From Ardenticatenales bacterium (GTDB lineage Bacteria > Chloroflexota > Anaerolineae > Ardenticatenales > Ardenticatenaceae), in contig JACCSL010000796.1 in NCBI GenBank assembly GCA_013812995.1, forward strand, positions 1 to 9,350: a DNA stretch of 9,350 bases, written 5' to 3'. Shown one piece after another: positions 1 to 5,999 of the stretch; position 1 is the first letter of the stretch; every line of letters starts with the position of its first letter. The translations under genes and the position numbers were made by a program. The notes beneath the pieces were generated by a model. It made no database searches. It was not told the DNA's origin and saw nothing but the letters and a program-made list of their open reading frames with translations.

Positions 1-215
1 TCTTTCTTGAAATGCAATGCATAGGGAGGCGAGGTCAGAACTAGATTTACAGACTTGTCAGGTAGGCTTTTCAGTATATCTTTTGAATCAGCAACATATG
101 CTACGCCAAGGTCAGTCTTATAATATGGCTCCCAATGACCTGCCATAAGTAATGTCTGCTCCTCTGAAAAAATTATTGGTTTCTGCCTGGCAAAGAAATC
201 CCGAGTTTCGCTCAT
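1..215 (-). CDS. DNA methyltransferase, N-terminal part (probable N4-cytosine, beta-class order), runs off window
   Basis: I found this by translating the reverse strand; only 71 complete codons lie in the window. ATG is at 215-213, preceded by an AGAGG Shine-Dalgarno at 226-222 with a 6-base spacer. Residues 61-65 are TSPPY, the catalytic motif IV of amino-methyltransferases, in the context DKSVNLVLTSPPYALHFKK. From memory this matches the N-terminal TSPPF region of M.PvuII-type N4-cytosine methyltransferases, in which motif IV comes before the AdoMet-binding FxGxG motif. That second motif would lie beyond the left edge. The likely role is protection of host DNA against the endonuclease encoded at 498-1193. 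The gene is divergent from the HTH gene. An N6-adenine specificity cannot be excluded from this fragment. The methyltransferase call is firm; the m4C class is inference. Confidence 0.88.
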   Translation of the reverse strand, partial: MSETRDFFARQKPIIFSEEQTLLMAGHWEPYYKTDLGVAYVADSKDILKSLPDKSVNLVLTSPPYALHFKK

Positions 216-257
216 GATGTACCTCTGTTATGCTAAGAAACGCCCATTTCGACCCAC

Positions 258-286
258 AACTTACAGCGAAGAGTTGACAATGTCAA
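258..286 (-). promoter_or_regulatory. Candidate methyltransferase promoter
   Basis: On the minus strand a perfect TTGACA (286-281) is followed after 17 bases by TAAGTT (263-258), a weak -10 with 3 of 6 consensus bases. Transcription would start near 251 and leave about 35 bases of leader before the methyltransferase ATG at 215, with its Shine-Dalgarno inside that leader. The -35 hexamer is half of the palindrome at 273-287, so a protein bound there would block it. The weak -10 keeps confidence low. Confidence 0.35.
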
Positions 287-287
287 C
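273..287. promoter_or_regulatory. Perfect 15-bp palindrome, candidate operator of the R-M system
   Basis: The sequence is GTTGACA-A-TGTCAAC: two 7-base arms that are exact reverse complements around one central base. It lies in the 64-bp space between the divergent methyltransferase (ATG at 215) and HTH gene (ATG at 280) and covers the HTH start codon. Each arm contains TTGACA in one orientation. Its size and symmetry suit a dimeric HTH regulator, and the adjacent HTH protein is the obvious candidate ligand. The palindrome is seen directly; the operator role is inference. Confidence 0.55.
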
Positions 288-501
288 CAATTTTTACCCA
301 ATTTTTAACCCCGATGAATGGATATCTCAAGCTGAAGTCGCTCGACTTCGAGGAGTATCGCGGCAAGCGATTTACAACTTGATTAAACGAGGGCGTATAT
401 CAACGCTAAAAATCGGGGGCCATATCTTTGTTAGACGTGCAGAGATAGAAAGCTTTGAGCCCCAGGAGCCAGGTCGGCCACGACTAGAGGGTGATGAATG
501 A
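280..501 (+). CDS. Small MerR/excisionase-type HTH protein, probable R-M controller
   Basis: This is a 73-residue protein when started at ATG 280. Residues 14-40 (WISQAEVARLRGVSRQAIYN and following) form a winged HTH of the MerR/excisionase (HTH_17) type. A short wing (TLKIGGHIFVRR) and a charged, proline-containing tail follow. The reading frame stays open back to an ATG at 214, but that start would overlap the divergent methyltransferase start, has no Shine-Dalgarno and adds a non-conserved leader. At 280 a weak purine-rich site (GAAGAG, 268-273) is present, so I prefer 280. The gene ends in an ATGA overlap with the endonuclease gene, which implies co-translation. By position it corresponds to the C protein of R-M systems and may repress or delay expression through the 273-287 palindrome. 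It could instead be a recombination directionality factor, but no integrase is visible. Confidence 0.8.
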   Translation: MSTNFYPIFNPDEWISQAEVARLRGVSRQAIYNLIKRGRISTLKIGGHIFVRRAEIESFEPQEPGRPRLEGDE

Positions 502-1193
502 GCAATAATGTTGAGCAAATTTTAAGTCTATTGAATGGCTGCACAAATGAGCAACGCAAGAGAATATTTCAGCATCTGCGCGCAGAATTTCCTATTCACC
601 CTCTGGAGGTTCGTCTAAACACAGAAGCAGAAATCATTCTGGAAGCTATTTCCCGGGATACCCAGGGGCTCACGTTCAGGATGATCCGTGGCGTCATCGC
701 TGAAGCCGCCTTTGATATAGAGGTTGTATCGAAACTTGTTGATTGGCAAGATATTACCCCTGAAGGTGATTTGCCCTACGACTTCCTATTGGATGATGGA
801 TTTGGTTCTGTGAGTGTTCAGGTAAAGTTACAACGCAGCAAAAATGGTAGACCTATGTTAGCCTCCGAAGGTTACACAAAGTTGCCTACAAATATGTATG
901 TGGTGGAAACTCAACGGACTCGTGGTGGTAAAGATCAAGTCACTCTGGAAGATACAAGGCCATACAAATTTGGGGAATTCGATATTATTGCCGTTTCGAT
1001 GAATCCTTCAACAGGACATTGGCATTCTTTTCTATATACTGTGGCAAGTTGGCTTCTGCCTCAACCAGATGATGAAAGCAAGCTCCTGAAATTCCAGCCT
1101 GTTGCTAGGCAGCCAAACGAGGACTGGACAGATGAGTTCATGCAGGCTGTTCGTTGGCTTAGAAACGGAATCAAAAAGAGAATCAAATCATAG
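498..1193 (+). CDS. Probable type II restriction endonuclease (PD-(D/E)xK-like)
   Basis: This 231-residue protein starts at ATG 498, which overlaps the HTH stop by 4 bp (ATGA). A Shine-Dalgarno AGAGG lies at 486-490. The likely nuclease core is D95 (in LPYDFLLDDG), then a beta strand SVSVQVK with Q108 and K110, giving a D-X12-QxK arrangement in which glutamine replaces the usual E/D. Upstream, E69 in RGVIAEAAF could be the additional acidic metal ligand seen in this fold. The length fits type II enzymes. The function call rests on this motif plus location: same locus as a methyltransferase and cotranslated with a regulator. The recognition sequence cannot be read from the window. The gene is AT-rich like its R-M partners, and its stop is 4 bp from the convergent debranching-enzyme stop. 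I cannot assign it to a named endonuclease family. Confidence 0.7.
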   Translation: MSNNVEQILSLLNGCTNEQRKRIFQHLRAEFPIHPLEVRLNTEAEIILEAISRDTQGLTFRMIRGVIAEAAFDIEVVSKLVDWQDITPEGDLPYDFLLDDGFGSVSVQVKLQRSKNGRPMLASEGYTKLPTNMYVVETQRTRGGKDQVTLEDTRPYKFGEFDIIAVSMNPSTGHWHSFLYTVASWLLPQPDDESKLLKFQPVARQPNEDWTDEFMQAVRWLRNGIKKRIKS

Positions 1194-1197
1194 TCCA

Positions 1198-3171
1198 TCA
1201 GTGGGAGGACCAGCCAAATTCCCACCAAAGTGCGAGCAATTCGGAAACGGACCATGCCTGGGCAAAGCAGCCGCGTGGGTAATGCGGCGGGTCGCCGTCG
1301 AAGATTTCGGCAACGGTGCCCACCGCGCCCTCGGCGAGATGGGCGCGCAGCCCGTCCAGCATCTCCGGGGTAATGTCCAGACCCGCCGCGCGCCGCGCCC
1401 GCAGGTAGGGACCGATGAGCCAGCCCCAGACCGTTCCCTGGTGGTAGGCACGGTCAAAGTCCTCGCGCGGGCCACGATGCTGGCCGCGATAGGCGGGGTG
1501 CTCCGCAGTAAGGGAACGCAGCCCCACCGGCGTCAGCAGCTTCATTGTGCAGTGCTCGAGAATCGAGCGCGCCCGGTCAGGGTCGGTCAGCACGGGGTGT
1601 GTCAGGGAGAGGGCAAAGAGCTGGTTGGGGCAAAGCGTGGGATCATCTTCCCCATCGCGGTCAAGCACATCGAAGAGATGGCCCGTTGCGGGGTTCCAGA
1701 AGCGGTCGAAGGCGAGCTGTGTTCTTTCTGCCAGCGCCTCCCACTCGCTGCCGTCCTGCCCCAGCGCCGCCGCGAACCGCGTCATCCAGCGCAGGGCATT
1801 GTACCAGAGGGCGCTGAGTTCCACGGCCTTGCCGTGGCGCGGCGTGGGCACCTCATCTCCGATCTTCACGTCCATCCAGGTCAGTTGTGTCCCCGCTGTC
1901 CCCGCTGCGAGCAGACCATCTTCGGCCAGATGGATGTTGTAGCGCGTGCCGCGCTGGTGCCAGTGAATGATCTCCGCCAGCACCGGGCAGAGCTCGGCCA
2001 GGAGCTGCTTGTCCTGAGTGGCCTCCCAGGTGCGCCCGATGGCCTCAAAAAACCAGAGGGTGGCATCGGCGGTATTGTACTCGGGAAGTTCGCCCTCATC
2101 CGGGAAGCGGTTGGGCAGCATCCCCTGGTCCACGTATCGGGCAAAGGTACGCAGAATAGCAATGGCGTCCTCGTGGCGGCCCGTGGCCAGGCAGAGCCCC
2201 GGCAGCGCGATCATGGTGTCGCGGCCCCAGTCGGTGAACCAGGGATAGCCCGCCAGGATAGTGCGCTGTGGCCCGCCGCGCTCCACGGTGATGATGAACT
2301 GGTCGGCGGCGAGCACGAGGTGGTGAATCCAGTCGGGCAGCGAGTCACCCATCACCCCGACAGCTTGGCGAAGTAACTGCTCGTCGCGGGCCAGCCGCTC
2401 GGCCTGGAGCGCCTCCCAACGTCGCGAGAGTTCTTCCCGCGCGTTCGCCTCCGTGGTGGCGCTCACCTGCCACGTCTCCCCCGCTCCAAACTCCACGGTG
2501 AGATCTCCGAACTGAAAGAGACTCTCGTGATCGGTCATCCCACGCCCCTGCTCCTCCGGCCAGAAGATGCCTTTCAGCCAGGCCGCGTTGGGCTCCCAGG
2601 TAACCGCCTCGTCCCAGCGCAGCGCAAAGCTCTGCGCCTCGCGCGCGATGGAGAAGTAATCGCCCTGGTCGGTCACGGTGGGAAGCCAGTCCGGCACTGT
2701 CTCGCCGTGGTGGTCGCGCACGGTGTGGAGCAGGCGCAGGCGCATCGTCAGCCGCTCGCTGCCTTCCAGAAGACGAAAGACGACAGCCACTGTATTTTTC
2801 TGCCAGGCCAGCAGCACGCGCTGCTCCAGCAGGGCATCGCCCAGCCGCCATTGCCACACGGGGATCGTTCCGTCCAGGTAGAAGCGGTGGAGGTTCAGGT
2901 AGCCCATCGGCTCTACCGCCCCGTTGCGGAAGTAGGCCGTCGTCAGGTCGTAAGTGCGCCCCTGGTAGCGGGCGATGGCATCCACACGGCTGAAGGTGAC
3001 CAGGCGCTGAAGGCCCGCGGTGGCCGCGATGAGCAGGCCATGATAGCGCCGCGTGTTAGCACCGAGCAGGGTGCCCGCCGCGTAGCCGCCGATGCCATTG
3101 GCAAGGAGCCACTCGCGGCGGATGGCCTCGTCAAAGTCACGGAGCAGGGACGCATCAAATGAGAGGGTCAT
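1198..3171 (-). CDS. Glycogen debranching enzyme, archaeal type (amylo-alpha-1,6-glucosidase)
   Basis: This 657-residue cytoplasmic enzyme probably hydrolyses alpha-1,6 branch residues during glycogen breakdown. The N-terminal domain (about 1-260) begins with the GDE_N signature EWLLANGIGGYAAGTLLG (20-37) and NTRRYHGLLI. The C-terminal (alpha/alpha)6 GDE_C / GH133-like domain carries GYPWFTDWGRDT (308-319), EYNTADA (364-370), TWMD (431-434), YHQGTVWGW (576-584), and EIFDGDPPH to AQAWS (622-641). By analogy with eukaryotic debranching enzymes, D318 and E622 are the likely catalytic acids; this assignment is from memory. No 4-alpha-glucanotransferase domain is present, so it is not a bifunctional eukaryote-type enzyme. 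The start at 3171 has AGGAG at 3180-3176 and overlaps the upstream P-loop pseudogene stop by 4 bp (ATGA). Length and motifs indicate an intact gene. It is convergent with the endonuclease gene. Confidence 0.93.
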   Translation of the reverse strand: MTLSFDASLLRDFDEAIRREWLLANGIGGYAAGTLLGANTRRYHGLLIAATAGLQRLVTFSRVDAIARYQGRTYDLTTAYFRNGAVEPMGYLNLHRFYLDGTIPVWQWRLGDALLEQRVLLAWQKNTVAVVFRLLEGSERLTMRLRLLHTVRDHHGETVPDWLPTVTDQGDYFSIAREAQSFALRWDEAVTWEPNAAWLKGIFWPEEQGRGMTDHESLFQFGDLTVEFGAGETWQVSATTEANAREELSRRWEALQAERLARDEQLLRQAVGVMGDSLPDWIHHLVLAADQFIITVERGGPQRTILAGYPWFTDWGRDTMIALPGLCLATGRHEDAIAILRTFARYVDQGMLPNRFPDEGELPEYNTADATLWFFEAIGRTWEATQDKQLLAELCPVLAEIIHWHQRGTRYNIHLAEDGLLAAGTAGTQLTWMDVKIGDEVPTPRHGKAVELSALWYNALRWMTRFAAALGQDGSEWEALAERTQLAFDRFWNPATGHLFDVLDRDGEDDPTLCPNQLFALSLTHPVLTDPDRARSILEHCTMKLLTPVGLRSLTAEHPAYRGQHRGPREDFDRAYHQGTVWGWLIGPYLRARRAAGLDITPEMLDGLRAHLAEGAVGTVAEIFDGDPPHYPRGCFAQAWSVSELLALWWEFGWSSH

Positions 3172-3559
3172 GGGGCTCCTAAACGACGATAGATGTTCTC
3201 CTCGCCGTTCGACCTAAACAAGACAAGGCCATTCGCCAGTCCCTCCTCGACCACAAACTCCACGTCCACCGGCGTTGCCTGGAGATGGAAGCGAGTTTCT
3301 GTGAGAGGAATGAGCAGGCCATACCGATTTCTGGGTGCGTGCAGGATGAGTGTGTCCTCCTCTAGATGAACGAAGAGCTGCTGGCTGAGCGATTCCAGGT
3401 TCTTCGCCTCATATGGGTGAAGTAGCCCTGTAGCATCATCCCTTCGGAAAGCCACCGCACCTGGTAGCCATTCAGCCCAAGTTGCTGGGCGACAAATTCC
3501 GACGTTGTTGACTTGCCCGTGAATGGAACCCCCTTGAGCATAATGAGACGTGCTTGCAT
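3168..3559 (-). pseudogene. Broken P-loop NTP-binding (kinase-like) gene: internal deletion with frameshift
   Basis: A perfect Shine-Dalgarno AGGAGG (3571-3566) lies 6 bases before ATG 3559. That frame gives MQARLIMLKGVPFTGKSTTS: a beta strand and Walker A loop GVPFTGKST typical of small P-loop kinases. This frame stays protein-like to about 3412, then gives low-complexity RRRTWNRSASSSSFI and stops at 3364-3362. From about 3420 the other frame is protein-like (HPYEAKNLESLSQQLFVHLE and on to a beta-rich end) and stops at 3168-3170, overlapping the debranching start. A -1 shift joins the two. No Walker B or lid region is present, so the middle of the protein seems lost with a deletion of 3n+1 bases. 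An ORF in the second frame can start at 3575, but its first 50 residues are the P-loop DNA read out of frame. I recall a Chloroflexota family with a P-loop kinase followed by a beta-rich C-terminal domain, which fits. A single sequencing error would explain the shift but not the missing core. Confidence 0.72.
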
Positions 3560-3600
3560 CGTTATCCTCCTGCATTCAATAGTCAAAATTGTAGGTAAGG

Positions 3601-3630
3601 ATTATGCAAGTATTATTGGATAAATGTCAA
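3601..3630 (-). promoter_or_regulatory. Sigma70-type promoter for the P-loop pseudogene and debranching operon
   Basis: On the minus strand a perfect -35 TTGACA (3630-3625) and a -10 CATAAT (3606-3601; 5 of 6 consensus bases) are separated by 18 bases in AT-rich DNA. The predicted transcription start near 3594 leaves about 35 bases before the ATG at 3559, including its AGGAGG site. This is the only non-coding gap over 100 bp on the minus strand, so a promoter is expected here. Confidence 0.6.
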
Positions 3631-3660
3631 TATTACAAAAGACACTTGGGAAAATATTGA
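3627..3660. repeat. Inverted repeat at the -35 of the debranching operon
   Basis: TCAATATT (3627-3634) and its exact reverse complement AATATTGA (3653-3660) are separated by 18 bases. The proximal arm overlaps the -35 hexamer at 3625-3630, so it could be an operator. The arms are AT-only except for one G/C pair and no T-run follows, so it is a poor candidate for an intrinsic terminator of the gene ending at 3672. In AT-rich DNA a chance 8-base pairing is possible. Confidence 0.35.
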
Positions 3661-3671
3661 AAGTGGTGGAA

Positions 3672-5060
3672 TTAGGGTTCGGGGGTCAGGGCATAGGTGC
3701 GAGCGGCTGCGTTCAGTTGCTCCCCGGAAAGTCCTGTCAGTTGGGTGAGCAAGCTTTGCAGATCACTCTGGGGGCTCTCCAGCATGGCCCTCGCGAGCGC
3801 ACCAGGCGAGGAAACGTAGCCCTCCTCTATCATCCATTCCAGCAAAAGATGCCACGAGAGGCAATAGGACATAAACGCTTCTGCCTCTTTTCTATTGATA
3901 TAATTGCCCTGTGGTTGGGGCGCAAGAGGAGAGGACCACTCACCCTTGAGTTCCGTACGCCAAGCATTCCGCAGAGTGCGCTGCTCATCCGCCGTGAGCG
4001 CCCAACGGCGCGCCTCCGCCTGAACGATGAAGGAGGGCGTGAGGTCGCCCCCTTCAATCCGCCCACCGAGTTGACGGGAGTTAATGAGGGTGAACAGGAG
4101 CCCATGGGTTACCATCAGGCGGTACTGCGCCCCGTTCGTAAGGGGAACGTGGGGGAAGAGCGTCGCGCTTTCCGGTGAATTCAGCAGGATGCTAGCCTCG
4201 TTGGACGAGGGTCGCAGCACCGGCCCGCTGAACTCCTGCGCCTCAACGGTCAGGGTGATGAAGGGGTTTAGTAGCAAGGTGGTAGGCCAGCTTTCTGCCA
4301 GGTGTGCCTGGAGCGCATCCAGACCCAGGTAGAACTCGCCCGGCTCGCTCAACGCTGCTACATCGGCGCTCTGCCCCCGTAGCAAAAAGGCGGGAAAAGC
4401 ACGCTCGACACGCCCTGCGCGTTGCGCTTCCTCCCGGCAGGGAGCACTTTTCCACTTCCCATCAATGAGTTGGTAGGCAATCTGGCTGCCGCTCTCCCAA
4501 CTACACGCCAATCCCGCCTGCAACGGGGTGCGCCGCCAGCGTCCCTCCACCAGGCGATAGGCCCGCTGCTCCGTGAGCTGGCTCCCGCCGCGCCACCCAA
4601 TCTCGACGCTGACGCGCTGCCCCTCTTCTTCGAGGTGCAGGGCTTGCACCTCGGGCAGGCCGGAGGTACTCGGGCGGGCACCAATCCCAAAGTAGAAGAA
4701 GCGGCCCCAATCCGGCATCTCCGCACGCTCGCGCCGCTCCGGTTCAAAAAGGTGCAGATAGCGCAATCGCCAGGTGGGCGGGACGCCTGTATCGGCGAAG
4801 GTACCCACCTGCTCAACTAGGCCAAACCCCTGGGCGCGCGCCTCGGCCTCGATGATCTCGGTCAGGTCGCGGCGAAGTTGCTCCTCTTGCTGCTTGCTCT
4901 GCCAGCGCGCGTTTCCTAGCAAGCCGACTACGACGAGCAGGCCAACGCCCAGGAGCAGCGCCAGCCAGCGCCACCACCTCCGAGGGGAGGGGAGGACGGG
5001 AAGCGGGTCTGGGGGAAGACTCCCTTCTTCCTCCTCAAGAACTTTCCATTCCAGAGTCAT
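3672..5060 (-). CDS. Single-pass membrane protein of unknown function, degenerate metallopeptidase-like tail
   Basis: This 462-residue protein has an acidic, proline-rich N-terminus (1-26), a basic/tryptophan stretch, one membrane helix (about 32-50, WLALLLGVGLLVVVGLL) and a large C-terminal domain, probably extracytoplasmic. Two similar segments, AYRLVEGRWRRTPL (167-180) and AYQLIDGKWKSAPC (195-208), look like an internal repeat. The C-terminal part (about 300-460) follows the layout of peptidase MA-like proteins: a helix at RLMVTHGLLFTLI where HExxH would be expected, then a helical tail SWHLLLEWMIEEGYVSSPGA and a short LTGLSGEQLNAAARTYA end. The zinc-binding residues are not there (HGLLF instead of HExxH), so catalysis is unlikely. 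The start at 5060 is 22 bp after the channel stop and has only a distant GAGG, so translation may be coupled. I do not recognise the family with confidence. Confidence 0.8.
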   Translation of the reverse strand: MTLEWKVLEEEEGSLPPDPLPVLPSPRRWWRWLALLLGVGLLVVVGLLGNARWQSKQQEEQLRRDLTEIIEAEARAQGFGLVEQVGTFADTGVPPTWRLRYLHLFEPERRERAEMPDWGRFFYFGIGARPSTSGLPEVQALHLEEEGQRVSVEIGWRGGSQLTEQRAYRLVEGRWRRTPLQAGLACSWESGSQIAYQLIDGKWKSAPCREEAQRAGRVERAFPAFLLRGQSADVAALSEPGEFYLGLDALQAHLAESWPTTLLLNPFITLTVEAQEFSGPVLRPSSNEASILLNSPESATLFPHVPLTNGAQYRLMVTHGLLFTLINSRQLGGRIEGGDLTPSFIVQAEARRWALTADEQRTLRNAWRTELKGEWSSPLAPQPQGNYINRKEAEAFMSYCLSWHLLLEWMIEEGYVSSPGALARAMLESPQSDLQSLLTQLTGLSGEQLNAAARTYALTPEP

Positions 5061-5082
5061 AGATGCAGCATCCGTCCTCGGC

Positions 5083-5982
5083 TCAGGTTAGGTCACGAGG
5101 CGTGATCCAGTTGAGAATCAGCCCGGCGATGACGCCGGTCGTCAGCACGCCCATCAGCCCGGCGATGGCAGCCAGCATTTTTCCCTCATCGGTGACGGGC
5201 GCTATATCGCCATAGCCAATCGAGCTGTAGGTAATGATGGTCCAGTAGAGGCCATTGCCATAGGAGAGATATTGGCGCGGCTCGCGCGGTTCCGCCGACT
5301 CCGGCACGCCCGTCTCCCCGGTCGCCTTCTCCACGACATTCTCGAAGCTTTCCTGGAGGGCTCCATTCTCAAAGTAGATAAACAGGAGAGGGAACAGAAC
5401 GAGCACCAGCGCAATTTGAATCAACAGGTAGGCATACAGAATCTGCCGCTTGTGTCTGACGCGCCGCATCTCGTGCAGGTAGAGCCTGTTACGCAGCCGC
5501 ACCAGTTCCGGATCCATCATGGTGACGGGAATCGGCGCGCGCTGGAGGAGGTCGAACATGCTGTCGTAGTCTTCCTCGCGCTCGAACTGGCGCAGGGCGT
5601 GGCGCAACAGGTGGCGCACGTAGAGCGTGAGTTGCTCCGCTGGCAGTTCCTCCTGAAAGCGAAAGCCATAAAGCACCTCCGCCACGGTGATGACCTGCTC
5701 CGAGGAGTCCCAATGGATGCGGTAGAAGTCCGTGGAGTCGATGTGGTCGATGATAAAGCGACGAAAGGTAACATTCTCGGTGATGGTTGGCTCATCCCGC
5801 AGCAGGAGCAGGAAGAGTTGTTCCGCCCGCCGCGCCACCTCGGGGTCGCTCTCCTCAAGAGGTGCATGAAGCTCAATCACGTCGCAGAGAAGCTGCGCCC
5901 GCTCCTCCGGTGCAAGAATCTCCGAGCCGCGTCTGCGCCACTCTTTGATTTTCTCGGTGGCCTCAATGGTTATCTGCGTCAT
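5083..5982 (-). CDS. Two-transmembrane potassium channel with long N-terminal cytoplasmic domain
   Basis: The 299-residue protein ends in an Ion_trans_2 channel module: TM1 about 181-203 (ILYAYLLIQIALVLVLFPLL), an acidic turret (about 204-237), pore helix and selectivity filter TYSSIGYGD (251-259), and TM2 about 268-292. GYGD is the hallmark of K+ selectivity; the residues before it (TYSSI) differ slightly from the common TxTTVGYGD. TM2 has a glycine-rich stretch (LMGVLTTGVIAGL) that could act as a gating hinge. The first 180 residues are predicted helical, charged and soluble, and I recognise no known domain in them. There is no C-terminal RCK/TrkA domain, so any ligand gating would come from the N-terminus. 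Four copies would form the pore. The start at 5982 has a CAGGG site 8-9 bases upstream. It sits 17 bp after the acetyltransferase gene, in the same unit. Confidence 0.9.
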   Translation of the reverse strand: MTQITIEATEKIKEWRRRGSEILAPEERAQLLCDVIELHAPLEESDPEVARRAEQLFLLLLRDEPTITENVTFRRFIIDHIDSTDFYRIHWDSSEQVITVAEVLYGFRFQEELPAEQLTLYVRHLLRHALRQFEREEDYDSMFDLLQRAPIPVTMMDPELVRLRNRLYLHEMRRVRHKRQILYAYLLIQIALVLVLFPLLFIYFENGALQESFENVVEKATGETGVPESAEPREPRQYLSYGNGLYWTIITYSSIGYGDIAPVTDEGKMLAAIAGLMGVLTTGVIAGLILNWITPRDLT

Positions 5983-5999
5983 TGTCTTGCCCTGTCTCG

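Larger units (their letters stand above)
1..1193. other. AT-rich R-M island (left end outside window)
   Basis: The three R-M genes share an AT-rich composition (23 G+C in the 60 bases at 841-900) that contrasts with the neighbouring minus-strand genes (43 of 60 at 1321-1380). The right boundary falls between 1193 and 1198. I saw no transposase, integrase or terminal repeats inside the window. Horizontal acquisition is inferred from composition and gene content. Confidence 0.6.

Noticed and set aside
274..302. Plus-strand promoter using TTGACA at 274-279
   Set aside because: No acceptable -10 lies 16-18 bases downstream (CCCAAT at 297-302), and transcription would begin after the HTH start codon.
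1102..2376. Long plus-strand frame (424 codons) opposite the debranching enzyme
   Set aside because: It is antisense to a gene with clear family motifs. Its translation is arginine/glycine/proline-rich without domain motifs, as expected of a shadow frame in GC-rich DNA, and its first part lies inside the endonuclease gene.
3400..3440. Programmed -1 ribosomal frameshift in the P-loop gene
   Set aside because: I saw no X-XXY-YYZ slippery heptamer near the join, and the missing Walker B/core region points to deletion instead.
3168..3575. 135-codon minus frame starting at 3575 as an intact gene
   Set aside because: Its ATG overlaps the Shine-Dalgarno of the P-loop frame, and its first 50 codons are the out-of-frame reading of the Walker A region. 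Only the last 85 or so residues look genuine.
3627..3660. Intrinsic terminator after the membrane-protein gene
   Set aside because: The stem is AT-rich, the loop is 18 bases and no T-run follows on the minus strand.
3624..4178. Plus-strand frame of 184 codons opposite the membrane protein
   Set aside because: No domain or ribosome site. The opposite strand has a continuous protein with a membrane helix.
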